NCBI GenBank assembly: GCA_935421135.1
Contig: OW285189.1
Location: forward strand, 14,715,072-14,779,071
Reading direction: 5' to 3'
DNA from: Bugulina stolonifera
Lineage: Eukaryota; Bryozoa; Gymnolaemata; Cheilostomatida; Bugulidae
Length of the DNA: 64,000 bases
The translations under genes were made by a program, and so were the position numbers. Every line of letters starts with the position of its first letter. The first letter of the stretch is position 1. Below are positions 36,601 to 50,300 of this stretch, piece after piece. The notes under the pieces are model-generated. The model was given only the letters and a program-made list of their open reading frames with translations, searched no databases and was not told the origin of the DNA.

Positions 36601-39600
36601 CTCTGGGAGTCACATCTCTTGTCAATGATCTTACTCTATCTACACACATTGTTATTCTATGTTCAAGTACAATGTCATTACCAGCAATACCCAACAAGAG
36701 AAAGTTAGTGAACGGTGTTAATGATAAACTTGACCTATTTACATTGAATTGTAATTCTAAATTACAAAAGTTGCTATTTTGTCATTCATCATGTTGTAAT
36801 GTGTATACATGTAGATTTACCTTGACCCGGCCTGGGATTTGATTCACTGAAGAGCGGTTCTACATTACATGTATGTCGATGCTGATGCAATTTATTCAGC
36901 TTATTGAATATATTAGGAGTTGTCCTGTGGAACTTGGTGGCAGTCTTTTGGTGCATATTGAGAGTAATGGAAGACAATTGAGTCCACTCTACAAACAGAA
37001 CAATATAGTGAGTTGATAGCGATTATAGTGTGCTGTAAAATTTTAACTGACTTGTCATGATCAAATATTTAATTTCTAGCATGTTAATTTTCACTGACAG
37101 ATCTTTGAACTATTTCAAAACCGGCAACATCCTCAAAGTTACTGTTCTCGTACATCTAACCTGAACATGTGTAATTTTGCTTGACTTCCTAAGATATCGA
37201 GGTATTTACTGACTGTGACTGGGAAGATTCTTCAATACTAACTGTAACTTACATGTGCTTTCTACAGCTGCAATAAGAAACCTCCATAACTTCAACGAGT
37301 TTCCTTTCCTCTGTCTGGTGGCATTGTTGACCAACGACCAGCTCATATTCAAGGTGAATCAACTTTTTTGTAAACTAGGTGTGCACCTACTATGTTCGTA
37401 CCCTACAATGTTCATATACCTAGTATCTACCCGAGGCCAGTAATAATAACTGAGCAAATTAAATAAATATTGATGTCCATACAGTTAGTGTAGCTACCTA
37501 TAGACACATCATGGGTTTTTGTATTAGATGGAGTGATGAAAGTACTAGATTTTTTCCAACTATTTCTGTATGTTAACAGGTTAATTCATCGCTAGGTTTT
37601 TCCTTCCATTTTTCTTGAGTCACAATGCTGGTTCTATGCTGACATGTTCATGTACATGTAACAATTATGCATTATGCTATGTACATGACTATGTGTAATT
37701 ATAGAAAGTTCGTATGTATGTCGTTTGGGTACATTGCATGTCATTATTTTTTACCAATGCTACATGCTGATGCAATGGCATATCTTTCTTGCTGAAGGTG
37801 CAAATCAATACGGAAGCCAATGTATCATATCTGAGGAACAAATGGAGCCTACCCATGGACCTCGAACTTGGACCCACAGCCTTGGCTTTGGACCCACCGC
37901 CGCTACGCTTACCTACATGCTGCTTGCAGGTAATGGGCAATGTTGCAAAACTGGAAGTCTACACTAACTGGAAGTCGTGTGCATCAATTCAGGTAATTGC
38001 TCTGCTTGGTTTACTCAGTGGTCTTTGACGTGTAGCCCCCAAGAATATACCCTGAAGATAAATGCTTTTAAACCAATGCTAGATGAGGACTGTTGCTGTG
38101 TCTTTAGACCGGTACTTTTTGTGTAGCAGCACTAGTGCTTTTTATAATATGCAGTGCAGTAACATTTACAATAATATTTCAGCAGTTTGCTGCCTGAAGC
38201 ATTTAAAAGATTCAATTTAGTAGATTGTATAGCCTAAGTATATGGCTTGTATCTGTGCATGTATGGGTTTGGTACAAAAGGCTTGTTATATGATTATATA
38301 TTGCATACATGTACATGTGTGCTTCACGGGAAAATAGTTTTTATCCTAATTCAATAAAATCCAGTTTTGGCTGTCTCATTGCTTTCCTGGAATATACAAT
38401 CTGCCAGCCAGCTCTTGAGAAATTATATTTTTCTATATTTAACATGCTTTCCCTACTTTCTTTGATTTTGATTAAAATGTCATTTCAGATATTCTGTCCG
38501 ATGTATGTATTTACCTCCATTTCTTTTGCCAGTCAAGGTTGAAAACATTAACAAATCATAATTTTTCATGCACACATTTACAGAGTCCAGCTTCAATGGC
38601 AGGCAGCCTCACACACGTGTGGGTAAAGTAAGAATGAACTGGTGACTGGTGGACTGGCCAACTGAATTCGCTCACACTAAAATCCTCAGTGTATTCTACT
38701 CCCCTCTCTCAATGAAAAGACCTAGAGTAAGAAACTAGTATTGTAATTTTCCATGTGAATGTCTATGGTATACTGTTGTACTACTTTGTATTCTTATGTG
38801 GCAATAAATCATACAGTCTAATAACACTCTTTGAACTGTCTACCAATTTACTGCAATAGTACCTCATATGCAGATCCCTTTCTGCCAGCCAGCAGCAATC
38901 TGTCAAACTGGGCCAAGTCTGCACATAGACTTAATTGTTCTGGGCTTCCAAGTAAAAACAATGGTTATGATGTTCTTCTCTCTATCACTGGAAAGTAGAC
39001 AGTGTACTTACTGAGAACCGAATAGCAATAGCAAGAGTGACACATTTGTTACTTTGCAATATAGGTTTACTTTTGTTACATGTATATCAGAAAACTTTTT
39101 ATATGGATTGTGTATGATGCAGGTGCCAAGTACCATGGCATAAACTAATATATACACATGTAGATATAGATAGATATAAAAGAAGATTAAAGCACAGCAC
39201 AGAATTATTAACCACTTATACGAGCATGTATCACCATTTTACAGTCTGCATTGTTAGGTTATTGCCATGGCTCATAAGGTTTGTGGATGTACATGCAAGC
39301 ATGGGTGATCTTGTAACAATCAATACATAGCCACAGACCATTGATTATAGCCATCAGAGGGCAACACTTGTTCTGCACTAAACTATGCAGCTACATGTAA
39401 TAAGGCAACAATAACATAGAGCTCTACTTCCAGCCCAGCACCAAATATTATATGAAGTAGTACAGTACTACATGTACAGTGCCAGTGCACTACACGTACA
39501 GTGCCAGTGTACTACATGTACAGTGCTGGTGTCAGTAGGCTATACATTGTACATTCTGCATTGCATTTACAGCTATGTGTGTGCGTACGTGTGCGTGTGT

Positions 39601-41258
39601 GAAATCATGACTGCCCTTCATTCTGCTTGTGGCTTTTACAGTGGCTTGCAGCTTCAGTTTTCGGCTATGTTATCAATGTGTAATTATCAACAGGTGCAGA
39701 ATTTTGTGCTCTACAAAATTATGCCTAATATATTTTTTATAGGTAATAATGTGCTAAGCTAACCCAGCTAGATGTTATAGTTAGAAGATTAGTGCCATTC
39801 TACTACTGGAGTACCATTGTGAGGTTATAATACTAAACTATAATATTTTTATGAAGCATGAGCATTGGATATTAATCTTATCAAGGGTGTCTATACAATG
39901 CTTATACCATATCCTGATATCCATATTATCATTTATCATTATTCTGCAGATTTACATTGCCAGAACACTGCAGTAACTCTGGTTGAAATTTTTGGTTGGA
40001 AGTGCATTGGATCTACAATAAATGTTTCTTATACAATGTATAACATACACAGGCTAATGGTTAACTTCATTCATTCATTCATTCATTCATTCATTCATTC
40101 ATTCATTCATTCATTCATTCATTCATTCATTCATTCATTCATTCATTCATTCATTCATTCATTCATTCATTCATTCATTCATTCATTCATTCATTCATTC
40201 ATTCATTCATTCATTCATTCATTCATTCATTCATTCATTCATTCATTCATTCATTCATTCATTCATTCATTCATTCATTCATTTATTCATTCATTCATTC
40301 ATTCATTCATTCATTCATTCATTCATTCATTCATTCATTCATTCATTCATTCATTCATTCATTCATTCATTGAAGCTTCGCGCCAATGGAAGTAACTGGG
40401 ACAACTAGCCAATCACAGTAGGTTATTATGTTGGCTGAATGCCACAAATAATAGGCTACGCCTGTAATATGAACGTGATATTGAATGCAAGCCAGAGTTG
40501 ATGTTTCAACAGTCAATACAAAGCCTGGCCATTGTTCACAAGATCAACCTGCTCTGCACCAAATTATACTGTTTCCACAAAACACCAGTGATCTTTAGAG
40601 CTTGTCTTGCTGTATCGGTGTATGTGTTTTTGAGGCTTATTATTTTAGTGTATCTCAAGTTTGGGTGAAGTGTAGTTAAAAATATTTACCAGGGCAGAAA
40701 TAATAAGTACAGCAATAATAAGTACGGATTCTATAGGTTTCACACTTTAAACTGTAGAACTGAAGATCTCTACAGGTTGTAGTCATATGGACTGAAAATT
40801 TTCAAAATCTATGAAGTTGCGCCTAACTGTTACATGGTGGAGCAGAGCATGCACACTGCATGCCTCATTAATTATTGAGCTGTGCCATACAAATTAGCAC
40901 CTACATGTATGTAAAAGGTCATCAACCATAGCTGTCAAGCTTGAGCGATTAGGTTGGGATGTACTGTATACTAGTTCTCAGCTTGCTTGTAATCAGTGAT
41001 ATTCCATGCTTCGAAATTTGCTTCGTATAATAATGATGAATTAGTACTTCCACACAACTACTCTCTTATGTACTTGTAAATAAAATTGTATAAAATGCCT
41101 TGCTTTGCTAAATAGTAAATACCAACTGAATGTTTCGAACAATGTGTTTTCTAGTGTCGTCTAGTCTAGTGTAGCTCATCCCCAGACAACCAGTTGCACA
41201 TTCTGTAGTAGTAGCAGTAGCGGTAGTAGTAGTGGTAGTAGTAGTGGTAGTGGTAGTG

Positions 41259-41328
<70 letters not shown>

Positions 41329-44300
41329 GAGGCCTACTCTGGTAGCTCTAGGTATCAGATATGTGGGTGTGCAATTGCCCAATAGTAAGTTTTTATTATT
41401 CAGCAAGATGTCTGGAAAACAATGTTACTCAGAGGCCATGCATTGGGCACTTTGTACAATCATACACTCTTCCAATAAGTCATGTTTCATTTGCAGAGGT
41501 GAAAGCCAAGTACAAGTAGTAGTACTCTGAGATCTGGTGTGCTATGCATCTAATGTGCCAATCAACTAATAATTACAGTAATACAGTAATTGATGATACA
41601 CTGATAAAATGAACAGAGCAGTGCTAAAATGTGATCAGTGGGGCGCATACACCTTTGTGCGCTATTAGTCATACTAATTATTTATAGTACTAATAACCAT
41701 CAGTTGAGCAGCCACAGCTCAGTTAGTATCAATATAGGATTGCACTGCATGTTGTTTACTTGATTGTGCTCTGTCGATTGAATATGAGCATAGCAACCAT
41801 GCAGCATGGGTCATTATTTATGGCCAGGTGAAAAAACCTCTTCTGTTACACATAGGCAAGCAGACTGCTGGTAAAGAGTAGCCTGGATGAAACTTTTTAA
41901 CATTATTGTAACACAGGCTCACTATTTGTGGGAGAAGCCTGGGTTCCAGGAAGACCTGATAATGTGAGGCCTTACATGTATAATGCAGTGTAGGTGCACA
42001 GTTTATAAAGATGCTGTTACAATTGGACATTTAGTCAATTTTCGAGCTGACCACATACACCTACAAGGAATATGCTTGTGTATAATAGCTTGACCCAATA
42101 GTAGAGAATATTATTTGTAGCAACTCATCCTGATCACATCCAGTGCATAATGTAGGCTATTTCTACCCAATGGATTGTGAAAACTACAGTTTGGATTATT
42201 TAAAACAATATTGTTAATATAAGTGTTTTCAGTTCCACATTTGTGTTAAAGTAGTTCAGTGCTGCACTAATGCTTAATGCATAGAAAATATTGTAGGTTT
42301 AATACTTTAGTTCATCTGATGGTCTAGGCTACAGGCAGCATAATACATGTATCCAATACATGTACGTATTGGATGAGTACATTGTACATGGTAACTGAGG
42401 TCAGCCCTATGCTCACAACTCAAGTTCACGCTTGACTTCATGTCTTACCCAATGAGGACATTGTGAACGATGTCTGTAGTACTACACTATGCTATTGTCA
42501 TAGAATCTCAAGATTTCAATAGACAACTACTTGTATTCTAAAAATTAAAATGCGTGTTATTTACCATGTGTACTGCAGAGTGCAGGAGCATAGCAGTCAT
42601 GCAGGTGATTGTCTATGCCTATGGGCAAGTGAATAAACTAATACATATAATATAGACAAGGGGGCAAAGTATTTAGTCCCACAATCCATTACCATAAAGA
42701 TTTAAGAATGTGAGGCCTGGAGTCCAGGTTACATGTAGGCCTAAGGGCCCTATAAGGCACCAGTGATATCAATCATCTGTTGTCATAAATGTAACGTAGA
42801 CACCATCTCTAATGTGTGTGTCATAAATGTGTGATTTGCCCACTTTTTATAATATTACTGTTCTCAGACAACAAAGTTGTTTTGTAATTAGTGGTGGTCA
42901 CTTTGCTATGTTATGATACTGCACGCCTACATAGCAAGCTTTGATTTGTTTACATTGTTTTACATTTTGAGGCTGCTGTTTTGCTATCATAGCTTTATCA
43001 ACTATATAATCTGATGCATAGTGTTTTCTAACCAGTTTATTATAATTGTCTTACAACCTGAGTAGTACAAATAAAATTCAGGATATGTGTCTCTTAAAAT
43101 ATTGCCATAGAACAAATTCATGACATGGCGCTGCGAGTAGGGTGGCAATAATAAGAGAATATATTCATGACAGTGTGAGTTGACAATTTTGTCCGAGAGT
43201 TTTACTCCAGCTTCCCACATAAACAAATTTAACTTGAAAACAGTTTTGATAATGCCAGAAAGTTTATTCAAACACCATTATATGTACATTATATTATGCA
43301 CTATGTACTTTGGCGGTAAAAATATCATTGTCTGCCAATATGGATCAGCATTGAATCCTATTGATGTTATTTTGTTCTTTGGACTGCCTTTAAAATAGAA
43401 CATTTTACTTCATATGAACTATCTATATTGCAATTGTTGACTAGACATTTCCATGCTTGTGGGCTTATCAATTTTGTTATTATCATACCCATAGCAATGA
43501 TAATAATTATCATTGCCCATAGTAGTATCTAGCTAGTGGAATTACAGATCATGTTGTCTCTTTGTAAATCTGCCATTGGTCAAAATAGTATACAATGTAC
43601 CAGGCACCTTTATAAATGTTATTGTTGGCTGCAAGCCATTTGGATATAATTTCAACCCTGCTGCAACACTAGTGTACCTCAGAATAATGCCTGCTGTTTC
43701 ATTCTCTCTTGAATTTCCAACATTGGAATAAACAATATTATTAATAGCATGCATATTTATCCTTCAATTGAAGGAATTGATTTTGTTATCATCACTAAAA
43801 TAATTAAATTGCTGCTGAAAAGACCTAGAAATTAGCCAAAAAATAAAAATACAGGCCTGTAGGTGGACTTGATCCACTAAGCTTTTTAGTATGATCAAAG
43901 TTTATAGAAATAATAAGTTGTCTCACGGGTTTCTGCACCATTAAACGGCGTAGTCCAAAGTAGTTGGGCGACAACGAAAAATTACCAATAAAACAATGGA
44001 GTTTTCTCAAGATTGGCGAAAACATTATCCTCAGATTGGCTAGAAGTACCTGTGATGCTAGCCCATTATTATCAGGATACATGATGCTTATACCGGTAGC
44101 ATCAATAGAAGAGGCAAGCATTTAGAGGAACTTAAATAGGGGTAAAATGCCCATAAAGTTTGAGCCATCCTACTGAGCACGTTGTCTGGACTATTTATGC
44201 CTCATGTAGACCAAAGATGGTAAAAGTATGCTCTCTGTGTAGACTGTCAACTACTTCTGGCTGTTACGTCCACCTACATTTTTATAGCCTGAATGTATGT

Positions 44301-47300
44301 TTGCAAATAATCTATTTTATGTATGCATTAATGATTACAATGCACATTGTTTACTATATACACTGGGCATGTATAATTTGCCATGAGCATAGCCATCATG
44401 ACGTTATTATTGTTTTTTGGCCAAGTGAGTAAGCTGATACATAATATAGGTAAACAGGCAAAATAATAGCCCCATAGCCCATTACTATTTCTAGGACCAG
44501 TCTGGGTTCCAGGAAGTTTTGAGAATATGAGTCCAGGTTACAGTGTAGGTCTAAACTAAGACCCTATTTAATGCACCGAGATACCATTACCAACTCTCTA
44601 TAAACTGTTACAGGGGTACAATTTTTACTACATGTGAAAGTCTGCAATGCTACCACTATATTATAGGTCAATGCTGCAGATGCCCATGCATCAACCACAT
44701 TCAGTCACCAATGAGGTTGCTGCCTCCTACTTAAATTGTAGTGTTGGTGATTGTGAAAGTTGGCACCTTATTTGGCTTGGAACTTACACTCATATTACTC
44801 TTGGGTACAATGATAATTTACCCCTCATTAATTTATTTGCCAAACGGTGGAATCCAACTAATTTTAAATTTCAACTCACAATGATGCTCTATATTTATTT
44901 AGTTGGCAATGAGGCACTGTAAAATATCAATTGTACTACAATGTATTTATTAGATTTAAAACTAGTTTAATGTTTCCTAAAGACACCTTGCATAATGTAA
45001 CAAAATTATTTCTGAAATCATAACGTTGATATAAATTTTGTCTAAAGAAATTTAAAGATGTACGCCTATATTGTATCCATAAAATTATCCAGGTAAGTAA
45101 AAGGAAAAGGCTCCCCAGTTTGGAGTAGCCTAAATACATGTACATGTTAACAGTCAATAGAAACAAAGGTTTCAACTTTCATGTGAAATCCATGTAATGT
45201 AAGATGAGAAGTTATATTTGAATTTATTGGCACAATCATGGAGATAAATTGGAGAAGATATGGACAGTTTATTAACACACAGCATTTCCATGTACATGTA
45301 CATTTGTATATTGAAACTGTGATAACATTCTTTCATAGATGCCTTATGTTCCCTGTAGGCATGACTTGTATAGGTTATTAGCCTATCACATGTAACATTT
45401 AGAGATACTTTGCAAAGACAATGCTGACACTACATTGAAATATTATGCAGATTTGTTTATGATTCTTGGTCAGAACAATGTACCCATAAATAGGAACACA
45501 TTGGTAGAAAAGCTATGCTTTGGTATATTGTTCATTCTCATAGCATCATTGCCACTAAAGTAAATTCTTATTAGGCTGGGCCAGGAAAAGTTGACCATTT
45601 TAGCTGCTAATATGAAGCACCATAATTTAACTGAATCTTCTAACACATATGTGTGGAGTATAAACATGTTTGACCCTAGAACACTACAAAATTGATGACT
45701 GGTAATAGCACCATTACCTATCTCCAGCCTGCAGGCTAGTCCCTCCTATATTCTTCAGAAATTTTATGCCCAAGTATGAGAAATCATTCAGTCTCACCCT
45801 CAATGTTTTTCAGCTTACCATTTCATGTTGTCAAACATTGCCAACTTGTTGAAAATATTGCATTGGCCTACCTACATATACTACATGGTCTGTGTTCTTG
45901 GCCCAGTTCTAAAGTTGGTAGGCATGACAACAGAATTAGAACAGTATTAGAAGTGAAAAATATGATAGTGATATATCATGTACGCTACACTTTCAATTTT
46001 AGGGTGATGTCTCTTTCACCATGCATAGAGCTCCTTTGTGCACCATCACTTCTACACTTGAGTGGAACAGTCCAAAAGTACAGTGTAATATGTGCACTTT
46101 TTTGTTAGTTGCACAGCTACCAACATTTTTTGCATTGAAAGTGGTTGAATTACTATTTACATGTACCATTGCAAAAAGTATTATGTAGTATGCACATTAG
46201 TCCAGCCTATCTACACTACCGGTATATGCGGCCTGTAGGGAAACAGAGTCCCACACACAAGCAATCCACCAATTAATTCAGAAGGTGCAAATAGTAGAAG
46301 CCAAATTTGGAAACAATTAATTTAATTAATATGGTGACTCTCATAAAATTATGCTGGTTCCATTTTTTAATAGGAAAAGCAGTATAAGCCAATAGACCTG
46401 TAAAAAAAAGACCTTTCATCAATTGCAATGATAGTGCACTGTAGCAGTGCAGATATGAGTACAGGATTTTTAAGCTAATATGTCATGGGAACATTTAGGG
46501 TCCATTATACATGTACAAGGATTGAAGCATTTTAGGGACTGTGACAATGTTGAGAAGTTGTCCTCCCAATATTTCATAGGTTGCCTGCATTTATTATCTA
46601 CACCACAAATGTACACTGTACTTTCTGTGCACCTTGTGGGTCCTTTTCAGATAACATAAACATGTTGAACAAATTTCTGACAGAAGTGTTTCACCATGCC
46701 TAAAGTTCCTTGTGCACCATCACTTCTACACTTGAGTGGAACAGTCCAAAAGTACAGTGTAATATGTGCACTTTTTTGTTAGTTGCACAGCTACCAACAT
46801 TTTTTGCATTGAAAGTGGTTGAATTACTATTTACATGTGTACCATTGCAAAAAGTATTATGTAGCATACACATTAGTCCAGTCTATCTACACTACCGGTA
46901 TATGCGGCCTGTAGGGATCGAAACAGAGTCCCACACACAAGCAATCCACAAACTAATCCAGAAGGTGTAAATAATAGAAACCAAATTTGGAAACAATTAA
47001 TATGGTGACTCTCATAAAATTATGCTGGTTCCATTTTTTTAATAGGAAAAGCAGTATAAGCCAATAGACCTGTAAAAAAAGACCTTTCATCAATTGCAAT
47101 GATAGTGTACTGTAGCAGTGCAGATATGAGTACAGGATTTTTAAGCTAATATGTCATGGGAACATTTAGGGTCCATTATACATGTACAAGGATTGAAGCA
47201 TTTTAGGGACTGTGACAATGTTGAGAAGTTGTCCTCCCAATATTTCATAGGTTGCCTGCATTTATTATCTACACAACGAATGTACACTGTACTTTCTGTG

Positions 47301-50300
47301 CGCCTTGTGGGTTCTTTTTAGATAACATAAACATGTTGAACAAATTTCTGACAGAAGTGTTTATTAACTGTCCATAATAGAAAAATCAGACAAAATTGTT
47401 TAGTTACTACTTAGAGAAAACATAACTCTTCTTAAATCCTCATAAATATAGTTGAAATTAATTCAAAACTGTACATTAACGTTTGAACTTAGCATCGTAA
47501 CTAAAAGGCAAATATTATTTCTAAACAGCTGTTATCATCGATGCTAAACGATTTATTTGTTGTTCAACCTTGCTAGAGCAACATTGAGACATAGACTAGA
47601 AAATATAAGAAATATAGTTCCATTGGTGTTGGTACCAATGAATGTGTACTAAGTTGATTTTCATTCTGCAGTATACACTGCAGTGTACACTGCAGTGTAC
47701 ACTGCAGTGTACACTGCAGTGTACACTGCAGTGTACACTGCAGTGTACACTGCAGTATACACTGCAGTATACACTGCAGTATACACTGCAGTATACACTG
47801 CAGTATACACTGCAGTATACACTGCAGGATGAAAATCAAACTAGAACACAATCATTGGCTGAAGTTATTTTCACGGTTTTTTGTGCTACTAAATATTCAA
47901 GCTATTGAAAATGTAGAATAGATATAACACTATAGATTTAGATATAACACCTTCTAATTCAAAAAGAAAAACAAACCGTTTTGACAAAACATGACATGCA
48001 AAAATTTTTTGTGACCATGGTACAAAACTGCACATACACACATACAAAAGTTTATCACACAATAGGCATTCAGACATACAGCTGCTGTTTAAGCTAGTTG
48101 GTGGATAGGTACTTGCAAAAGCCTACTGCTATACAGCTATGGACAAGCAGATAAACATGTTCATTTTGTTTTTAGCAGAACTCGTTACCAGTGTTCCAGA
48201 TCCACTGGCTGCTGCAAGTTAATCTTTTTCAATTTACATGATACTGTATCATAGTCTCTCTGACTGTTGCCTACCCGTGAGAAAACCTCTGCACGTACTT
48301 CTGGTCTGTAGAATATCTTGAACCACGCTAGAAGCTCAAGACAATCTAAAAGAAAACAGGTAAAACTTTCTAATTTGGAAATTTTAAAATTCATTTCCTT
48401 GATACACATTCTTGAATACAAACGAGTCTAAGACAAATAGACAATCAAACAGGTATCTACATGCCTAGATAGGGATAGGCTGTCAACAAACAAGTCATAC
48501 AGCCTAGACACACATAATCTCTGTTCTATCAAAAAGGACTAATATGAGATATTACTCTCCAAGTTCATAATATTGACATCCTACTCTAGTCTTCTCCTCT
48601 TGTTGGATGTTGTGAACCGTGTGGTAATATATTTTCGACACACACTACTCTGCACACTATTTTTTGTAAAACCTATCCTACATGTACATCATACCTCTCC
48701 TCATCCTATACAAGTACGACATCTGACATTTCTATGTACATTATAAACTCTATTGCAGTGCATGTATATGCATACAATGTACATGTACATGTATTATTGC
48801 TCATGTACATAATAGACCTACTTACTTGTAAGTTTACCCTCTGCATCTCTGCTTGGAGGCTGGTCGTTTTGAAATTCCATAGAATGCAAGTGATGATAAA
48901 ATTATCTTCTTCTACAGTACATGTACATTTTATTTCATTCAAATCAGCTCTGTTCTATGCTTCGGGAGTACATGCTCATCTGCCAGAACTTTTGCACTGG
49001 CATGGCTAAAATAATTAAATATATATTTATAAATATTCGCATTTTCTTGTTCCGCAATTCTTACTTTCATTCAAGAAACACCATTACCAAGCTTCATAAG
49101 TTTGAAGGTTATAAATTGCAAATTGAGTTACTATTTTTAACGCTGATTTAATAATAACCGTGGAAATCTACATATACATCATGCATTGGTTCAGTGTCAC
49201 TGTGCCTAATCAAACATGTACTGACTAACAAGTAAATACTAGCATATGGCAGACATTCATGTACATCTATATAACTATATACAGGGTCTGTACAATACAT
49301 GTAGATTTTTAATAGGAAATTGACTCATTGATGGAGTTGTCACACCCTACCCTAAGGTGCGACAACTCCACAGAAATAGTTTATAATATACACTGTACGT
49401 GTACTACATTACATAATAATTATACATGAAACAGACATTTGATGTATTTCTCTAGCGATTCAGTTGAAAGCATCTTTGATAAATGCTGTGTAGTTTATGA
49501 TAAGCTTTCATATTATTTGACTGTCCTTCAAAATGATGCCATGACTAAATATTGCCGTGTATGCCACAACACACAGTTATACAAAAATATAATGGTAGAC
49601 AATTATACTTGCAGAATGGATGGGTCTGAGAGCCATATTCTTTTTGGAACCATTAAAAGTCAAGATTCTCAATGGCTGGAATCTTTCTCTAGCTATTCTG
49701 CTTTCATCCCTGAACTGGTTTCACTGCTTCTAATAGAAGAAAAAACAAATATTAGTGTTCATAGTTTGTGCATGCCACATAGCATATAACATTTTCTTGC
49801 TTCTGTTTAACTGACTGCTACCTGTTGCTAATTAACAAATTTATATTTGACAAACTCTCTGATCTCTTAAGAATCATGTCCTTACAAATCACAATCTTCT
49901 AATATTGGTTCTAAATAAGTTATAGTTCTGTTCATTGTTGAGACTTTTCTTTCCTTCCACTGTATATACAGACAACATATTTGAACAACACTGAATGTTT
50001 ACAAATTATTAATAAAAGTGTACCTACAGCATATAGGCCTAGTTGTAGGCCTACTTTGAAACACAAATTTATGATGAACAAAAATTTTCCAGTAGTGTCT
50101 TTGTTATCTGGATGCTTAAGTTTTTAGGACCAAAAACCTTAATGTAATAATCTTACTGAAAATGGTTATAGTTAACATATTCATTAAAGTACGAGTTTGA
50201 ACAAAGAAAAAATAAAAGAAATAAAGAAAATAAATACCACTGTTTTTAATCGTGCAATAATAATATCATTAATATTGATATTACTAGACACGCAATAATT

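Larger units (their letters stand above)
33236..37992 (+). pseudogene. Gene-like exons inside the 18-kb segment, possibly MED24-derived
   Basis: Candidate exons with plausible splice sites are 33236-33356, 33758-33884, 37268-37353 and 37798-37992. The first two join in phase, as do the last two. Their translations show patchy, co-linear resemblance to recalled MED24 (a Mediator tail subunit). The first carries YL, then SVL fourteen residues on, then an ALL end, like the N-terminal region. A later exon has FNEF, and the last has NWKSCASI against KWHEACLSI. Identity is low, perhaps a quarter, and intervening exons are missing. No start codon or full frame is visible. It could be a captured or decayed gene copy, or an unrelated helical-repeat protein. 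Confidence 0.3.

Noticed and set aside
39865..40395. 176-codon open frame rich in FIHSFIHS
   Set aside because: It is a translation of the (TTCA)n microsatellite, which is open in all phases.
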